From Prorocentrum cordatum (taxonomy: Eukaryota; Sar; Dinophyceae; Prorocentrales; Prorocentraceae): a stretch of DNA of 64,000 nt. The DNA lies in contig CAUYUJ010016349.1 in assembly GCA_963575745.1 (NCBI GenBank), positions 1 to 64,000 of the forward strand, given 5' to 3'. Below the pieces are notes generated by a model. That model was not told where the DNA came from. It saw only the letters and a list, made by a program, of their open reading frames with translations, and made no database searches. A program made the translations under genes and the position numbers. Below are positions 31,405-42,450 of this stretch, in pieces. The first letter of the stretch is position 1, and every line of letters begins with the position of its first letter.

Positions 31405-34400
31405 TGCGACGCTGCGGCTACGCCGGCCTGCGGGTCGGCGAGGCCAGCAACCTTGGGCCGCCTGGGGGGGCGCCGCTGCTCTGCCCAGGCTGCCGGGGCC
31501 CGCTCCGCGCTGCGCGAACCTTGCCTGGAGAGATTTGCGCTGCCTGCTTCGGGGGGGCTGGGCCCGGCGGCTGGCTCCACCACTGCGAAAGCTGCGAGGC
31601 GCTCCTCTGCCGCACCTGCGCCGCCGCCGCCGCGCCGCCGCCTGCTGGAGAAGGGGCGCCCGCTGCTGCAGGCGCCGCGCCCGCCGCCGCCCTGGCGCCG
31701 CCCGCCGCGCCCGCGGCCGCCGCGCCCGCAGCCGCTGCGCCCGCGGCCGCCGCGGCGCCCGCTGCCGCAGCATTCCCGCTCCTCGACTTGGCCGACCCCT
31801 GCTGGGCGGGCCTGGGCCAGATTGACCTGCTGGAGGAGCTCGCGGAATACGTCCCCACGCTCCGCTACGCGCCGGGGGGGGCGCGCACCGCGGCAGCCCA
31901 GGCCACGGAAGAGGTCTGCAAGGCCGTCTTCGGTACTGCGGCCGGCAGCCAGCAGGAGGACAGAGCTTGGAAGCTCCTGCTCCTGCGGGAGAGGCTTCTT
32001 TTCGCTGCGCCGCTCCGGCTGCGCGGGGGGCGCTCGCGGCGGACGGCCGCGGAGACGCTGGACCGCGCCCGGCTCGTGCGAGAGCGCTGCGCGACCTTGC
32101 AGCGGGGCGGCTGGGAGGAACTGCTGGCGGAAGCTCGCAGGACGGGCCAGGCGCTGGCGAAAGCCCGACGCGAGGGGCGCTGCCCAGACCGCGACGCCAG
32201 CACCCTGGCCGACGAGGCGCTGCGGAAGGCGCTTGCCGAGGAGTACTCCCGAGCAGCGGCGCTGCTGAGCAGCCCGGGGCTCGCTCCGCTGACGCCAGAG
32301 ACTGGGCAGCATCTCCAGGGTCTCCTGCAGCCGAGGGGCGCCCCCGCCCTGGCGCCGCCGCCAGCCCGACAGCTCGACGACGCGCCCCTTTCCTACGGGC
32401 GGCTGAAGAAGGTCCTCCGGGCGAGCCCCAAGGGGAGCGGGGCCGCTGTCGGCGGCGGCAGGTTCGAGCATTGGCGGGTGGTCCTCTCTGATTCTGGGGC
32501 GCCGGGGGCCTTCTGCGGCGTCTGCGACCGCCTGGCTGAGGGGCGAGTCCCCGAGAGCGCCGCCGCTGCCCTGGCTACCTCCAAGCTCGCGCCGCTGCGG
32601 AAGGGCGAGCGCGGCGTTCGGCCCATCGCGGCGCCGAACATCCTGCGGCGCTTGGTGGGCCGCGCACTGGCAACCGAGCGACGGGACCGCTTGCAAGACG
32701 CGCTCGGCAGACAGCAGTTCGCCATCGGCACGGCCGCGGGGACTGAACTGCTGGCGCACTCAGTGCGCGCTCTGCTGGAAAATGCGCCACACCTGGTGGT
32801 CACTGCCTTGGGCGCGAAGAACGCTTTCTGCACCGCGCGCCGGGCCACTTGCCTGCAGCAGCTGGAGGAGGTGGATCCCTCCCTCCTCCCCTTCGCAGAG
32901 CTCTTCTGCAGGCGCCGCTCGCAGTACTTCTTCTGGGACAGCAAGGGGGCCTGCCACCGACTGCACGCCGCCGACGGCGTGGACCAAGGGGCCCCGCTCG
33001 CGCCCCTCTTCTTTGCCTGCGGCCTGCGCCCCTACTTGCGCGCGCTCGAGGAGGACCTGCGCCGCCGGGCTGAGGCGCGCGGGCTTCCGCCGGGCGAAGT
33101 TCACGTGTTCGCCTACCTGGGCGACCTAGTGGTCCTCGCGCCGCCAGAGCTCGCTGCGGAGGTGCTGCCGGCGGCGCAGGCCGCGCTTGCCCCGCTCGGA
33201 CTGGAGCTGCAGCCAGGCAAAACGCAGGCTTGGTCACCCCGCGCCCCTTGCCCGCCTGGCCTGGAGGCGCACTGGCAAGAGAGAGGCCTAACGCTGGTCG
33301 GAGCCGCGCTCTCCGATCAGCCACAGCCGCGGGAGCTGCCGCGCCCGGACGAGGGGCGCCGGGCAGACCTGGGCGCAGCCGACTACGCCACGGAGAGCGC
33401 CGAGGACGCCGCGACACGAGCCGCCGGGCTGCTCTCGAAGGTGGCCGAGCTGCCCTCGCTGGCCTTCCCGCACCTGCCCGCGGTGCAGACGGCGGCCCTG
33501 CTCTTGCGGCACTGCGGGACTGGCAAACTGACGCACACGCTTCGCGCAACGCCTCCCGAACAGGCGCGCCCGGCGGCGGCGGCCTACGACGCTGCCCTCC
33601 TGGCCGCCTGCGAAGAGCTCGGGCACTTGGACCCGCTCGCGCCACAACAGAAGCAACGCTGCCAGCTCCCGCTGCGCTTGGGCGGCCGCGGCCATCGCAG
33701 CCAGGAGGAGCTGGCCCCGGCGGCCTGGGCGGCGACCCGGGCGCAGAGCCTGGGCGCCTTGCGGGGGCGGACGGGGCTGGCCTCCCTGGACGACCTGGAC
33801 ACGAGCCCGCTGCCGCTCGCCGCTGCTTGCCGGAGCAGCCTTGCCGGGCTCGCGGCGCTGCCGCCGCCGCCGCCTCGCTGGGGCGCCGGCCCTGACAGGC
33901 TGCCCACTTGGGCCGAGCTCGCCACCGAGCCTCAGAAGAAGCTCCAGAGGACGCTCACTGCAAGGATTGACCAAAAAACTTACACCTCCTTGCTGGGCTC
34001 CCTGGACTCGGATGAGGACCGGGCGCTGCTTCGCTCCCGCGGCGGCCCGCACTCCGCGGCCTGGCAGACGGCCTCGCCAGGCGAGCCCCGCCAGCGCTTG
34101 GAAGACGCCGCCTACCGCTCAGCGACGCGCTGCCTGCTAGGCCAGGACGCGGCCCCGCCAGGCGCCACCTGCTCAAACTGCACCCGCACAGGGGGGCGGG
34201 CTGGCCGGCGCTGCGGCGAACCGCTCTGCGCCAAGGGCCGCCGCGCCTGGCGGTGCCCGCGCGGAGGGGGCCTCAAGGCACGCAGCGGCGACTTGGAAGC
34301 GGCTTGGGCGCACATCCATGCCGAGTGCGGCTACCGGGTGGCTCGCCAGACGCCAGTGCCCGCCTGGGACCGCTGGCGCTGGCACTGCAGCAGCTGCGCG

Positions 34401-34921
34401 GCGAGCGGCGCGGCGGCGACCCGGCTTACTCCTGCGGCGCCCCGCTCGCAGCCCGGCGCGAGGAAGCCATCCTCGACCTGGAGATTCAGCGGGCTGACTG
34501 CCCCCGAGTCTTCCTGGGCGTCACCGTGCGGCACGCCGTGCCGGGCGACGCCGAGGGGCTCCAGGCTGCCGCGGCGCGGGGCGGCGCCGTCAACAAGGGC
34601 GCCGAGGCGGACAAACACGCTCGGTACCCTGCCGGGCGAGCGCCCTGGCGGATGGTGCCACTCGCCCTCGAAACGGGCGGGCGCCACGGCCCAGCCGCCC
34701 TGCGCCACCTGCGCCTGCTGGCGAGGGACCGGGCGCAACTGCTCGCAGGGGGCGACCCCGCTGCCGCCGCTGCCGCGGCCGGCGCCCTCACGCGCCGCTG
34801 GGGCGCGGAACTGGCTGTGGCCCTGCAGGCGGCCACCGCGCGCCAGCTGCGCGCAGCGCTGGGGGCGGAGGCGGCGCGGCCGCGCGCCCGCGCGGCGCTG
34901 GCCGCCGAGCTCGCTGCCTGA
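31404..34921 (+). CDS. LINE 1 ORF2, reverse transcriptase with altered catalytic residues, late frame change
   Basis: Starts at the ATG overlapping the ORF1 stop (MRRCGYAGLRVGEASNLGPP). A Cys-rich zinc region follows (CPGC, CAAC, HHCESCEALLCRTC, about 31483-31625), then Ala/Pro linker and the RT domain (about 32390-33300). Motif B reads DGVDQGAPLAP. Motif A reads VTALGAKNAF, with Gly (GGC, 32811-32813) where RTs have Asp. Motif C reads FAYLGDLVV, with Gly (33120-33122) in place of the first Asp of the usual YxDD. As written the enzyme should be inactive. The C-terminal region ends in another frame from about 34420 (AILDLEIQRADCPRVFLGVT to PLALETGGRHG), giving a stop at 34919-34921, so there is one frame break. 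Otherwise about 1000 codons are uninterrupted. Confidence 0.75.
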
Positions 34922-35074
34922 GCTGGAGGGCCTGGGCGACTATCCGGCCGGGGGCCGGGCCTAGCCGCTAGGCGTGACGTCCGGCCGGGAGGTGTATCGC
35001 CGTGGAGCACCACCGGTTCGTCGCGCCGCTCGTCGGCGACAGAGCGGGCGCAAGCGCGGCCGCGACCGTGCCTC

Positions 35075-35135
35075 GCCGCTCGCGGGAGGAGGAAGAGGAG
35101 GATGAGGAGGAGGAAGAGGAGGAGGAGGAGGAGGA

Positions 35136-35166
<31 letters not shown>

Positions 35167-35330
35167 GAGGAGGAGGAGGAGGAGAGGAGGAGGAGGAGGA
35201 GAGGAGGGAGGGAGGAGAGGAGGAGGAGGGAGGAGGAGGAGGAGGAGGCGAAGAAGGAGGAGGAAGGAGGAGGAAGGAGGAGGAGGGGGAGCAGGGAGGA
35301 GGAAGAGGACGGAGAAGGGAGGAGGGCCAG
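35075..35330. repeat. (GAG)n tract
   Basis: GAG/GGA triplets downstream of LINE 1. Confidence 0.95.
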
Positions 35331-35384
35331 CAGGGGCTCGCCATTGTCAATGATGGGGGGTTCGGGGGGAGCGGGCCTGCGCGG

Positions 35385-35590
35385 GGGCAGCGGCCTGAGG
35401 GGGCGGGGAATGGTGAGACCCTCGCCCGTTGCCCCCGGCCCGGAAAACATGCGACGAGCAGCCCGAGGGGGCGGGGAACGGTGGGGCCCCCGCCTGCTGG
35501 TCGCGTGCTTTCGAAGTTAGAGGGGTCAGCAGTCCGAGGGGGCGGGGAATGTTGAAACCCCCGCCTGCTGATCCCGAACCCTGGGATCTT
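35385..35590. repeat. ~70 bp tandem repeat, 3 copies
   Basis: GAGGGGGCGGGGAA begins units at about 35397, 35466 and 35537, each followed by a CCCGCCTGCTG-like end. No coding potential. Confidence 0.8.
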
Positions 35591-35654
35591 GGTTCGAAGT
35601 CGTCGGGCGCCCGTGGTTGTGTGCATTTTCGTTGTGCATGCGCGGGGCCGTCTC

Positions 35655-35855
35655 GTCCTCCTCCTCCTCCTCCTCCTCCTCCTCCTCCTCCTCCTCCTCC
35701 TCCTCCTCCTCCCCCTCAGTCGTCGTTGTCCTCCTCGAGGACCCGCGGCGCGTCTGCCCATGCCGCCACCTTGCCAGGGTGGTTGAGGAGAGGCATGTTG
35801 GATGTCCGTCGCGCTTTCGTGGGCGACGGTCACGGGCTTCGTGGGGCGTCCGCGT
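35655..35855 (+). repeat. (CTC)n tract and dispersed repeat, copy B
   Basis: Pure (CTC)n at 35655-35712 followed at 35735-35855 by the same sequence as at 29517-29645 (CCACCTTGCCAGGG, GTTGAGGAGAGGCATGTTGG, CCGTCGCGCTTTC). Confidence 0.85.
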
Positions 35856-35891
35856 CGTTCCCGTGGGCTATGAGGGATGGGCGTGGACCCG

Positions 35892-38380
35892 CCCGTATCG
35901 GGGTCCTTGTGGACCGTGTTGGGCATCCTTTGGGCCGTTTTGGGGCCCTCTTCTGCCGTCGTAGGGCTCTCTTGGAGGCCTCTGGGGCTGTCTTGGAGCG
36001 CCCTTCGGGGCCCTGTGGGCCATCTTGGAGCGTCGGGGAGCAGAAAGGGCGGAGCGGTGAAAAAAGGTACGTTTTATGAAGGAAATGGGCCATTCGTCAG
36101 TCGGGGAAGCCCTCTTGGGACGCATCTTGGGGCCCTCTTGGGGTGTCTTGAAGGCTCCGGAGGCTGTTTGGGAACGGTCTGCAGGCCATCGTCGTCGCTT
36201 TCGACCGTTATTCTGGCGAGTCGCTGCCTTATTGGACCGTCTTGGGCGCCTCTTGGGGCCTTTTTGGCCCGTGGTCGGGCCCTCCATGCCCCGGTGACGC
36301 GTTCGTAGGAGTGGATGTAGTGTGCTTCGTGTGGTTCGTGATGAGTGTCTGTCGTGGTGTGGTTGTGGTCGCGTGTTTGGTGCAGTGTGTTGTGGTGTCG
36401 GTGCGTGGTGTGGTGTGGTTGGTATTCGGTATGTGTTTGTGTGGTTGTGGTGAGTGTGGGGGTGTGGCACGTGTGTGAGTGTGTGTGTGTAGATGCGTGT
36501 GTTTGATTCGGTTTGGCATGTGTCGTTGGGGTGCTTCGTCAGTGTGGGTGAGGTGATTTGGATTGATGCGGCGTTCTCCCTGTGCGTCATGGGTGCGCTT
36601 GCCTTCGTGTACTTCCGACGCCACAAGGCGGCCGGCTTGGAACCTCTTGTTGGCCTCTCGGGAGCGTCCTGGGCCCACTTGGGGACTTTTCGAGGGTTGC
36701 TTGGGGCCTCTCGTCGCAAGCCTGGTCGAGGCTTCTTGGAGCGTCAATCCTTTGGGCCGTTTTGGGGCCCTCTTCTGCCGTCGTGGGGCTCTCTTGGAGG
36801 CTTCTGGGGCTGTCTTGGAGCGCCCTTGGGGGCCTCTTGGGCCATCTTGGAGCGTCGGGAAGCAGAAAGGGCGGAGCGGTTAAAAAGGTACGTTTTATGA
36901 AGGAAATGGGCCATTTGTCAGTCGGGGAAACCCTCTTGGGACGCATCTTGGGGCCCTCTTGGGGTGTCTTGAAGGCTCCGGAGGCCGTCTGGAAACCGTC
37001 TGCAGGCCATCGTCGTCGTCTTCGACCGTTATTTTGGCGAGTCGTTGCCTTCTTGGACCGTCTTGGGCGCCTCTTGGGGCCTTCTTGGCCCGTCTTCGGG
37101 CCCTCCATGCCCTGGTGACGCGTTCGTAGGCGTGGATGTAGTGTGCTTCGTTTGGTTCGTGATGAGTGTCTGTCCTGGTGTGGTTGTGGTCACGTGTTTG
37201 GTGCAGTGTGTTGCGGTGTCGTTGCGTGTGGTTGGTATTCGGTATGTGTTTGTGTGGTTGTGGTGAGTGTGGGGGTGTGGCACGTGTGTGAGTGTGTGTG
37301 TAGATGCGTGTGTTTGATTCGGTTTGAAATGTGTCGTTGGGGTGATTCGTCAGTGTGGGTGAGGTGGTTTGGATTGATGCGGCGTTTTCCCTGTGCGTCA
37401 TGGGTGCGCTTGCCTTCGTGTACTTCCGACGCCACAAGGCGGCCGGCTTGGAACCTCTTGTTGGCCTCTCGGGAGCGTCCTGGGCCCACTTGGGGACTTC
37501 TCGAGGGTTGCTTGGGGCCTCTCGTCGCAAGCCTGGTCGAGGCTTCTTGGAGCGTCAATCCTTTGGGCCGTTTTGGGGCCCTCTTCTGCCGTCGTGGGGC
37601 TCTCTTGGAGGCCTCTGGGGCTGTCTTGGAGCGCCCTTGGGGGCCTCTTGGGTCATCTTGGAGCGTCGGGAAGCAGAAAGGGCGGAGCGGTTAAAAAGGT
37701 ACGTTTTATGAAGGAAATGGGCCATTTGTCAGTCGGGGAAACCCTCTTGGGACGCATCTTGGGGCCCTCTTGGGGTGTCTTGAAGGCTCCGGAGGCCGTC
37801 TGGAAACCGTCTGCAGGCCATCGTCGTCGTCTTCGACCGTTATTTTGGCGAGTCGTTGCCTTCTTGGACCGTCTTGGGCGCCTCTTGGGGCCTTCTTGGC
37901 CCGTCTTCGGGCCCTCCATGCCCTGGTGACGCGTTCGTAGGAGAGGATGTAGTGTGCTTCGTTTGGTTCGTGATGAGTGTCTGTCGTGGTGTGGTTGTGG
38001 TCGCGTGTTTGGTGCAGTGTGTTGCGGTGTCGGTGCGTGGTGTGGTGTGGTTGGTATTCGGTATGTGTTTGTGTGGTTGTGGTGAGTGTGGGGGTGTGGC
38101 ACGTGTGTGAGTGTGTGTGTGTAGATGCGTGTGTTTGATTCGGTTTGAAATGTGTCGTTGGGGTGCTTCGTCAGTGTGGGTGAGGTGATTTGGATTGATG
38201 CGGCGTTCTCCCTGTGCGTCATGGGTGCGCTTGCCTTCGTGTACTTCCGACGCCACAAGGCGGCCGGCTTGGAACCTCTTGTTGGCCTGTCGGGAGCGTC
38301 CTGGGCCCACTTGGGGACTTCTCGAGGGTTTCTCGGGGCCTCTCGTCGCAAGCCTGGTCGAGGCTTCTTGGAGCGTCTTG
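35892..38380. repeat. Tandem array, ~815 bp unit, three copies
   Basis: The marker ATCCTTTGGGCCGTTTTGGG starts at 35925, 36747 and 37558, giving periods of 822 and 811 bp. Each unit also carries AAAAAGGTACGTTTTATGAA and a (GT)n-rich middle. Adjacent copies are almost identical. Frames are open on both strands in every copy, which is explained by the repeat and not by genes. Confidence 0.9.
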
Positions 38381-39086
38381 GCGCATTCTGGGGCCGTCTG
38401 GGGTGATGCTACGCGCCGTCGACCGATGATTCAGCGATTTTGGGAATTCCTGGACCTTTGTGAATGTGTCTTCGAAAGCTCCGAGCCAAGCCTGGGGAGC
38501 CCGCGCTGCCGTGGAGGAGCTCAGTCTGGGGCCGTCCGGCTTCGGGTCGTCACGGGGGTGGGGGGGGGAATCATCGGACACGCTTAGAGACCGGCAGGGG
38601 CACGCCGGAGTATAGAGGCGGTGGATCGGCTTCTTCGCGGTGACATTGTCGCTGCGGGCGGGCTCCGTGCCAGGGCCTCGTGGCCCGCGCCGTACTTCCC
38701 GCCGTGTCTGCGTTGTGGGTACCAAGACTTCGGGAGGTCTCCGTTATAATTTCGCGGGGAGGGCTCCCGCGGGTGTCTTGGGGTCAGTGTCGAAGGTTTT
38801 TGGGGGCTGGTACGGGGCCGCTGTGAGTCCGGCGACGAGGACGACGACGATGAAGGGGTCATGGATGTTGATCGGGATCGGTTGACCTCTCGGAAGCTGC
38901 CTGGAGGCTGGTTAGAGGCGTCTTGGAAGCCGTGTCGGGGCCTCTTGGGTCCTCTTTTGGACCTCCGGGTGGGTGCCTGGAGCCTCTTAAGGGGCCTCCT
39001 GGGGGTCCCTTGGGGCCTCTGGGGAGCTCTGGGAGCTCCTGGGGCCTCTTGGGGCCTCTTGGAGTTTCTTGGAGCCCCCTCTCGGG
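38381..39086. other. Non-coding spacer between repeat copies
   Basis: Contains unrelated GC-rich sequence and, from about 38890, CCTCTTGGGGCC words. No gene recognised. Confidence 0.5.
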
Positions 39087-39495
39087 CCCGTATCGGGGTC
39101 CTCGTGGAGTGTGTTGGGCATCCTTTGGGCCGTTTTGGGGCCCTCTTCTGCCGTCGTGGGGCTCTCTTGGAGGCCTCCGGGGCTGTCTTGGAGCGCCCTT
39201 GGGGGCCATCTTGGAGCGTCGGGTAGCAGAAAAGGCGAAGCGGTTAAAAAGGTACGCTTTACGAAGGAAATGTGCCATTTTTCAGTCGGGGAAGCCTTCT
39301 TGGGACGCATCTTGGGGCCCTCTTGGGGTGTCTTGAAGGCTCCAGAGGCCGTCTGGAAACCGTCTGCAGGCCATCGTCGTCGTCTTCGGCCGTTATTTTG
39401 GCGAATCGTTGCCTTCTTGGACCGTCTTGGGCGCCTCTTGGAGCCTTTTTGGCCCGTCGTCGGGCCCTCCATGCCCCAGTGGCGCGTTCGTAGGG
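39087..39495. repeat. Partial fourth copy of the ~815 bp unit
   Basis: Begins CCGTATCGGGGTCCT, as the first copy does at 35894, includes the same ATCCTTTGGGCCG marker (39120) and a diverged AAAAAGGTACGCTTTACGAA, and stops before the GT-rich part. Confidence 0.85.
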
Positions 39496-39643
39496 GGCCG
39501 GGGGGGGGGGTCAAATCTCCAGTTTGGGGCCCTTGGGGGGGGTTATGGGGGGAAACAATCTCACGCGCCTGGAAACCCACAAGGGGTCGGCGGCTTTTAC
39601 GTGGCCTTGTGAGTTTGGACCGTAGGCGAACACGATATCCAAC

Positions 39644-41326
39644 ATGTACATGCTACTGCGCACGGGGAATTTCGTTTACACTGACACTGTGAAAGGATGG
39701 GTCGGCGACCTCCTGATGAACGCCGTCGAGGCCTCCAAAGCGGACGTCGTGTCTGCCGGAGAGAAGGGGGCCCGCGCCGAGGCCGTCCAAGGCCAGTCGG
39801 CCAAGACAGACGGTGAGAATCCCGAGGCCATGGCGATTTTCGCATTGAAGAACCACCTTTTCTGCGTACGTCCGCGAGATCGACACCAAAGTGCGTGCCA
39901 TGAGGCCGCGCTTGAAGGCGCTCGTCGACTGCATGCTGCAACTCGCGCTGAACGCCCAGAAGCTTTACCGTGTCGCTGCGTCCAGGGTGGGCTCCACGCG
40001 GCATCTGAAGTTCGACAAGGAATCGTCGGGCGAGTCCGTACTGAAGAACTTCAGCCACAACGTTTCGGTCATTGACAAGATGATTTCATACCTGCAGGAC
40101 CTCTACTTGCTCGCTGATCCAGACCGATGGTTGGACGGCGAGGGGGTGTCGGAGAGCGCGCCGAAGGCCGACGATATGCACTTCCCAATTTCAGTAGGAT
40201 TCATCATGAGCATACTTGTGTCAAACCGTTCTTCCTGAACGTCGCCGCGGTAACCCAGCTGCTTGACAACGGCGATGATGTGGCGAAGATATTCGGGCAG
40301 TTTTGCAATCGCGTCGGGCAGCGCATGTGCGACTTGAAGACTAGTGCTTTCTTTGAAGAGTAAGATGGAACACATTTGTGAGACCGATGTGCGCTTGGGC
40401 ATCGTTCACGGCGACTGTATTAAGGACTGCGAGGCTGTCTGCACGCACTCCCACGTTGTGCCCAAAGCTGATTCCAAGGACATCGTGGCGGTCACGTCGA
40501 TCGACTTCGCGAAGGGCCGAGGCGACCTCGCGACGTGGTCTCCGCTGCACCACAACATGGCCTACGACCACCTGGATAGGTTCACCATTGCCGTCGTCCT
40601 TGCCCACTTGGAGGTGCCAGGCGCGACGAACGCCGATCCGAACATCACGAAAGCCTGCGTCGAAGACACCATGTTCATCTTGAGCCTCAACTGCGCAGTC
40701 GCCGAGGTGGTTGCAAGTGTGGCCGCCGCAGACGTCAACATCGTCAAAACGGATCCAGTGGGAACAACATGTTCAACAAGATAATCATCTGCTCGGGTGC
40801 CGCGTACATCGTGCAAGTCCTTCATGGAGCTTTGACGAAGCTGGGCGGCATCATCAACGACCGCGTCGCCGCGGACTTCGAGAATGAGGGGTGGCAGCTC
40901 GGCGAGCCCACGCCGCGATCCGCAACTTGCGCTTGCTTGCAGGTGCTTTAGGCGAAAAGTGCGACGGGATATTCCTCAGGGCGATGGCCGCAATCCCGAC
41001 AAGGCATGCCGAAGCCACGGCCAAAACCACGCCTTTCTGGCCAGCATGCATCTCCGACGACAACTTCAACGAGGCCATGGCCGCTCAGATGCTCAAGAAC
41101 AAGTTGCAGCCGCTGGTCTCCCCTGGGCGATGCCTTGAAGGACTTCGCCGACGCGGCTGGCTTGATTGCCATCAGCCCGCGCGTCCAAGATAACTGTCTC
41201 ACCGGTGAGGCTGTCGCCGTGGCCCAGGCGACAATGGGGAAGGCCGCGGAGGCAAGCGCGATCATTCAGGGCGTGGAGTTGCCGTTTATATTTCGCCACC
41301 GCCCCGAGGGGCCAGACAAGGCCTAG
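39644..41326 (+). pseudogene. Decayed or frame-broken coding block B, unknown function
   Basis: Successive frames read DTVKGWVGDLLMNAVEASKA (39644-39860), LKALVDCMLQLALNAQKLYR and NVSVIDKMISYLQDLYLLAD (39891-40238), VKPFFLNVAAVTQLLDNGDD (40190-40363), LGIVHGDCIKDCEAVCTHSH and TKACVEDTMFILSLNCAVAE (40344-40784), then KIIICSGAAYIVQVLHGALT, and RVQDNCLTGEAVAVAQATMG to 41326. Helical globular protein with at least five frame changes. No family recognised. It may be the other half of block A at 25484-27510 or an independent retrocopy. Confidence 0.45.
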
Positions 41327-42450
41327 GCCTTCCTAGCCGAGCGGCAGGTTCCCCGCCCCGCGCTGCCGCGTGCGTTTTGGCAGCAGTTTCACGATTTACA
41401 GGCCCACGCTGCGGGTCCAAGTTCGTCGCCTGTCAAAGCGTCTGGAGCTTCCCCCTCTGCGTCGGTCGCGAGCTTCGCCTCGAAGAGTCGAGGGCCCTCG
41501 TTCAGTAGGAGGGGTCGCCGCGTGAGGATTTCATCGCGCCGGCCCCGAGGAATACTCAGCCTGGCAGCGAGTCGATCTGCAGCACTTGTCGGAATAGTAA
41601 AGCTCCCAGTGTCCAGCCATCGCAGGGTTTCAAGCGCGCCAAGCGCACTTGAGCTTTGAGTTCTATGGGGGTGGTTGCAACGCGCACCGCGTTCAAATCC
41701 CACGAACCCCGAACTTAGAATATGCAGGGGCACGTGCAGCACATTGACACGCAGCCTTGTTTGACATAAGTCGTGTATGTGCAATCGCTGTTTCAGGTAG
41801 GGCCCGATGCATTGTGTTGTTGCTGTCTTTAGCTCAGGGCATGTAATGCATCAGTTTTCAGATCGGGCTGGAAAACTCGGAATTGCGCCAGTTTGTGGAT
41901 CGAGGTGGAAACGACACCTGCTCTGATATGCGCTCTTGGCAGCTCTCAGAATTGTCCAGCGTCGACCCGTGAACTTCACATCATTGTGTGTCGTGGGCTC
42001 TCACAGCTCGCGTGCTCTCGGTGTTGTCGTCGCCGCCATTGACATGGTATCGCTGCGGTTCTTGATCCATGGCTTGATTTGTGTAGATTTGCAGGGCGGG
42101 CGCCAGCGTGTGAAGGCCATGTTTTGACATGCGTCTTGGCCAGCGCTCCCAATGCAGCGATCAGTGTGTACGTGTTGATGCGGAGTGATCCTCCTTCCCC
42201 TCATGAGCTTCGTCGTCCTCTCCGTCCTCCTTCTCCTCGTGCCCCTCGTCGTCCTCCGCCTTCACTTGATTTGCCTCCTCCTTCCCCCCTCCTCCGTCCT
42301 CTTACGAGCCCTTTCCCCATGCGCCCCCTCCCCCTGGAAGGGTCCGCCGACTCGCAGACGGGCCGGATATGCTCGCATCTTTTGTGTCTGCATTCCTCTC
42401 GGTCTCATGTGCCCTGAACTCGCTTCGCGTGCCCCCCCCCCCCCCTCCTG
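41327..42450. other. No recognisable gene
   Basis: Mixed-composition sequence with a CTC-rich patch at 42190-42320 and a C run at 42438. Short frames only. Confidence 0.5.

Larger units (their letters stand above)
30349..34921 (+). mobile_element. LINE 1: non-LTR retrotransposon, ORF1 and ORF2
   Basis: Two overlapping frames, a gag-like ORF1 and a reverse transcriptase ORF2, form one element of about 4.6 kb of coding sequence. A (GAG)n tract precedes it and another follows it (35075-35330). The exact ends and a target duplication were not found. A possible very degenerate DinoSL word (CCGTCGCC followed by TTGGCTC) lies at 30185-30199, about 160 bp before the ORF1 ATG, similar to the spacing seen in LINE 2. 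Confidence 0.8.

Noticed and set aside
29256-32759. A 1167-codon open frame on the minus strand opposite LINE 1
   Set aside because: It reads through (GAG)n and Ala/Arg-rich GC sequence with no domain. It is the antisense of ORF1/ORF2 and is explained by GC content.
35868-39692. Repeated open frames of 120-230 codons on both strands
   Set aside because: They recur with the ~815 bp tandem unit, on both strands and without domains, so the repeat explains them.
41685-41705. tRNA T-loop-like GTTCAAATCCC
   Set aside because: The flanking bases do not form a T stem and no D or anticodon arm fits upstream.
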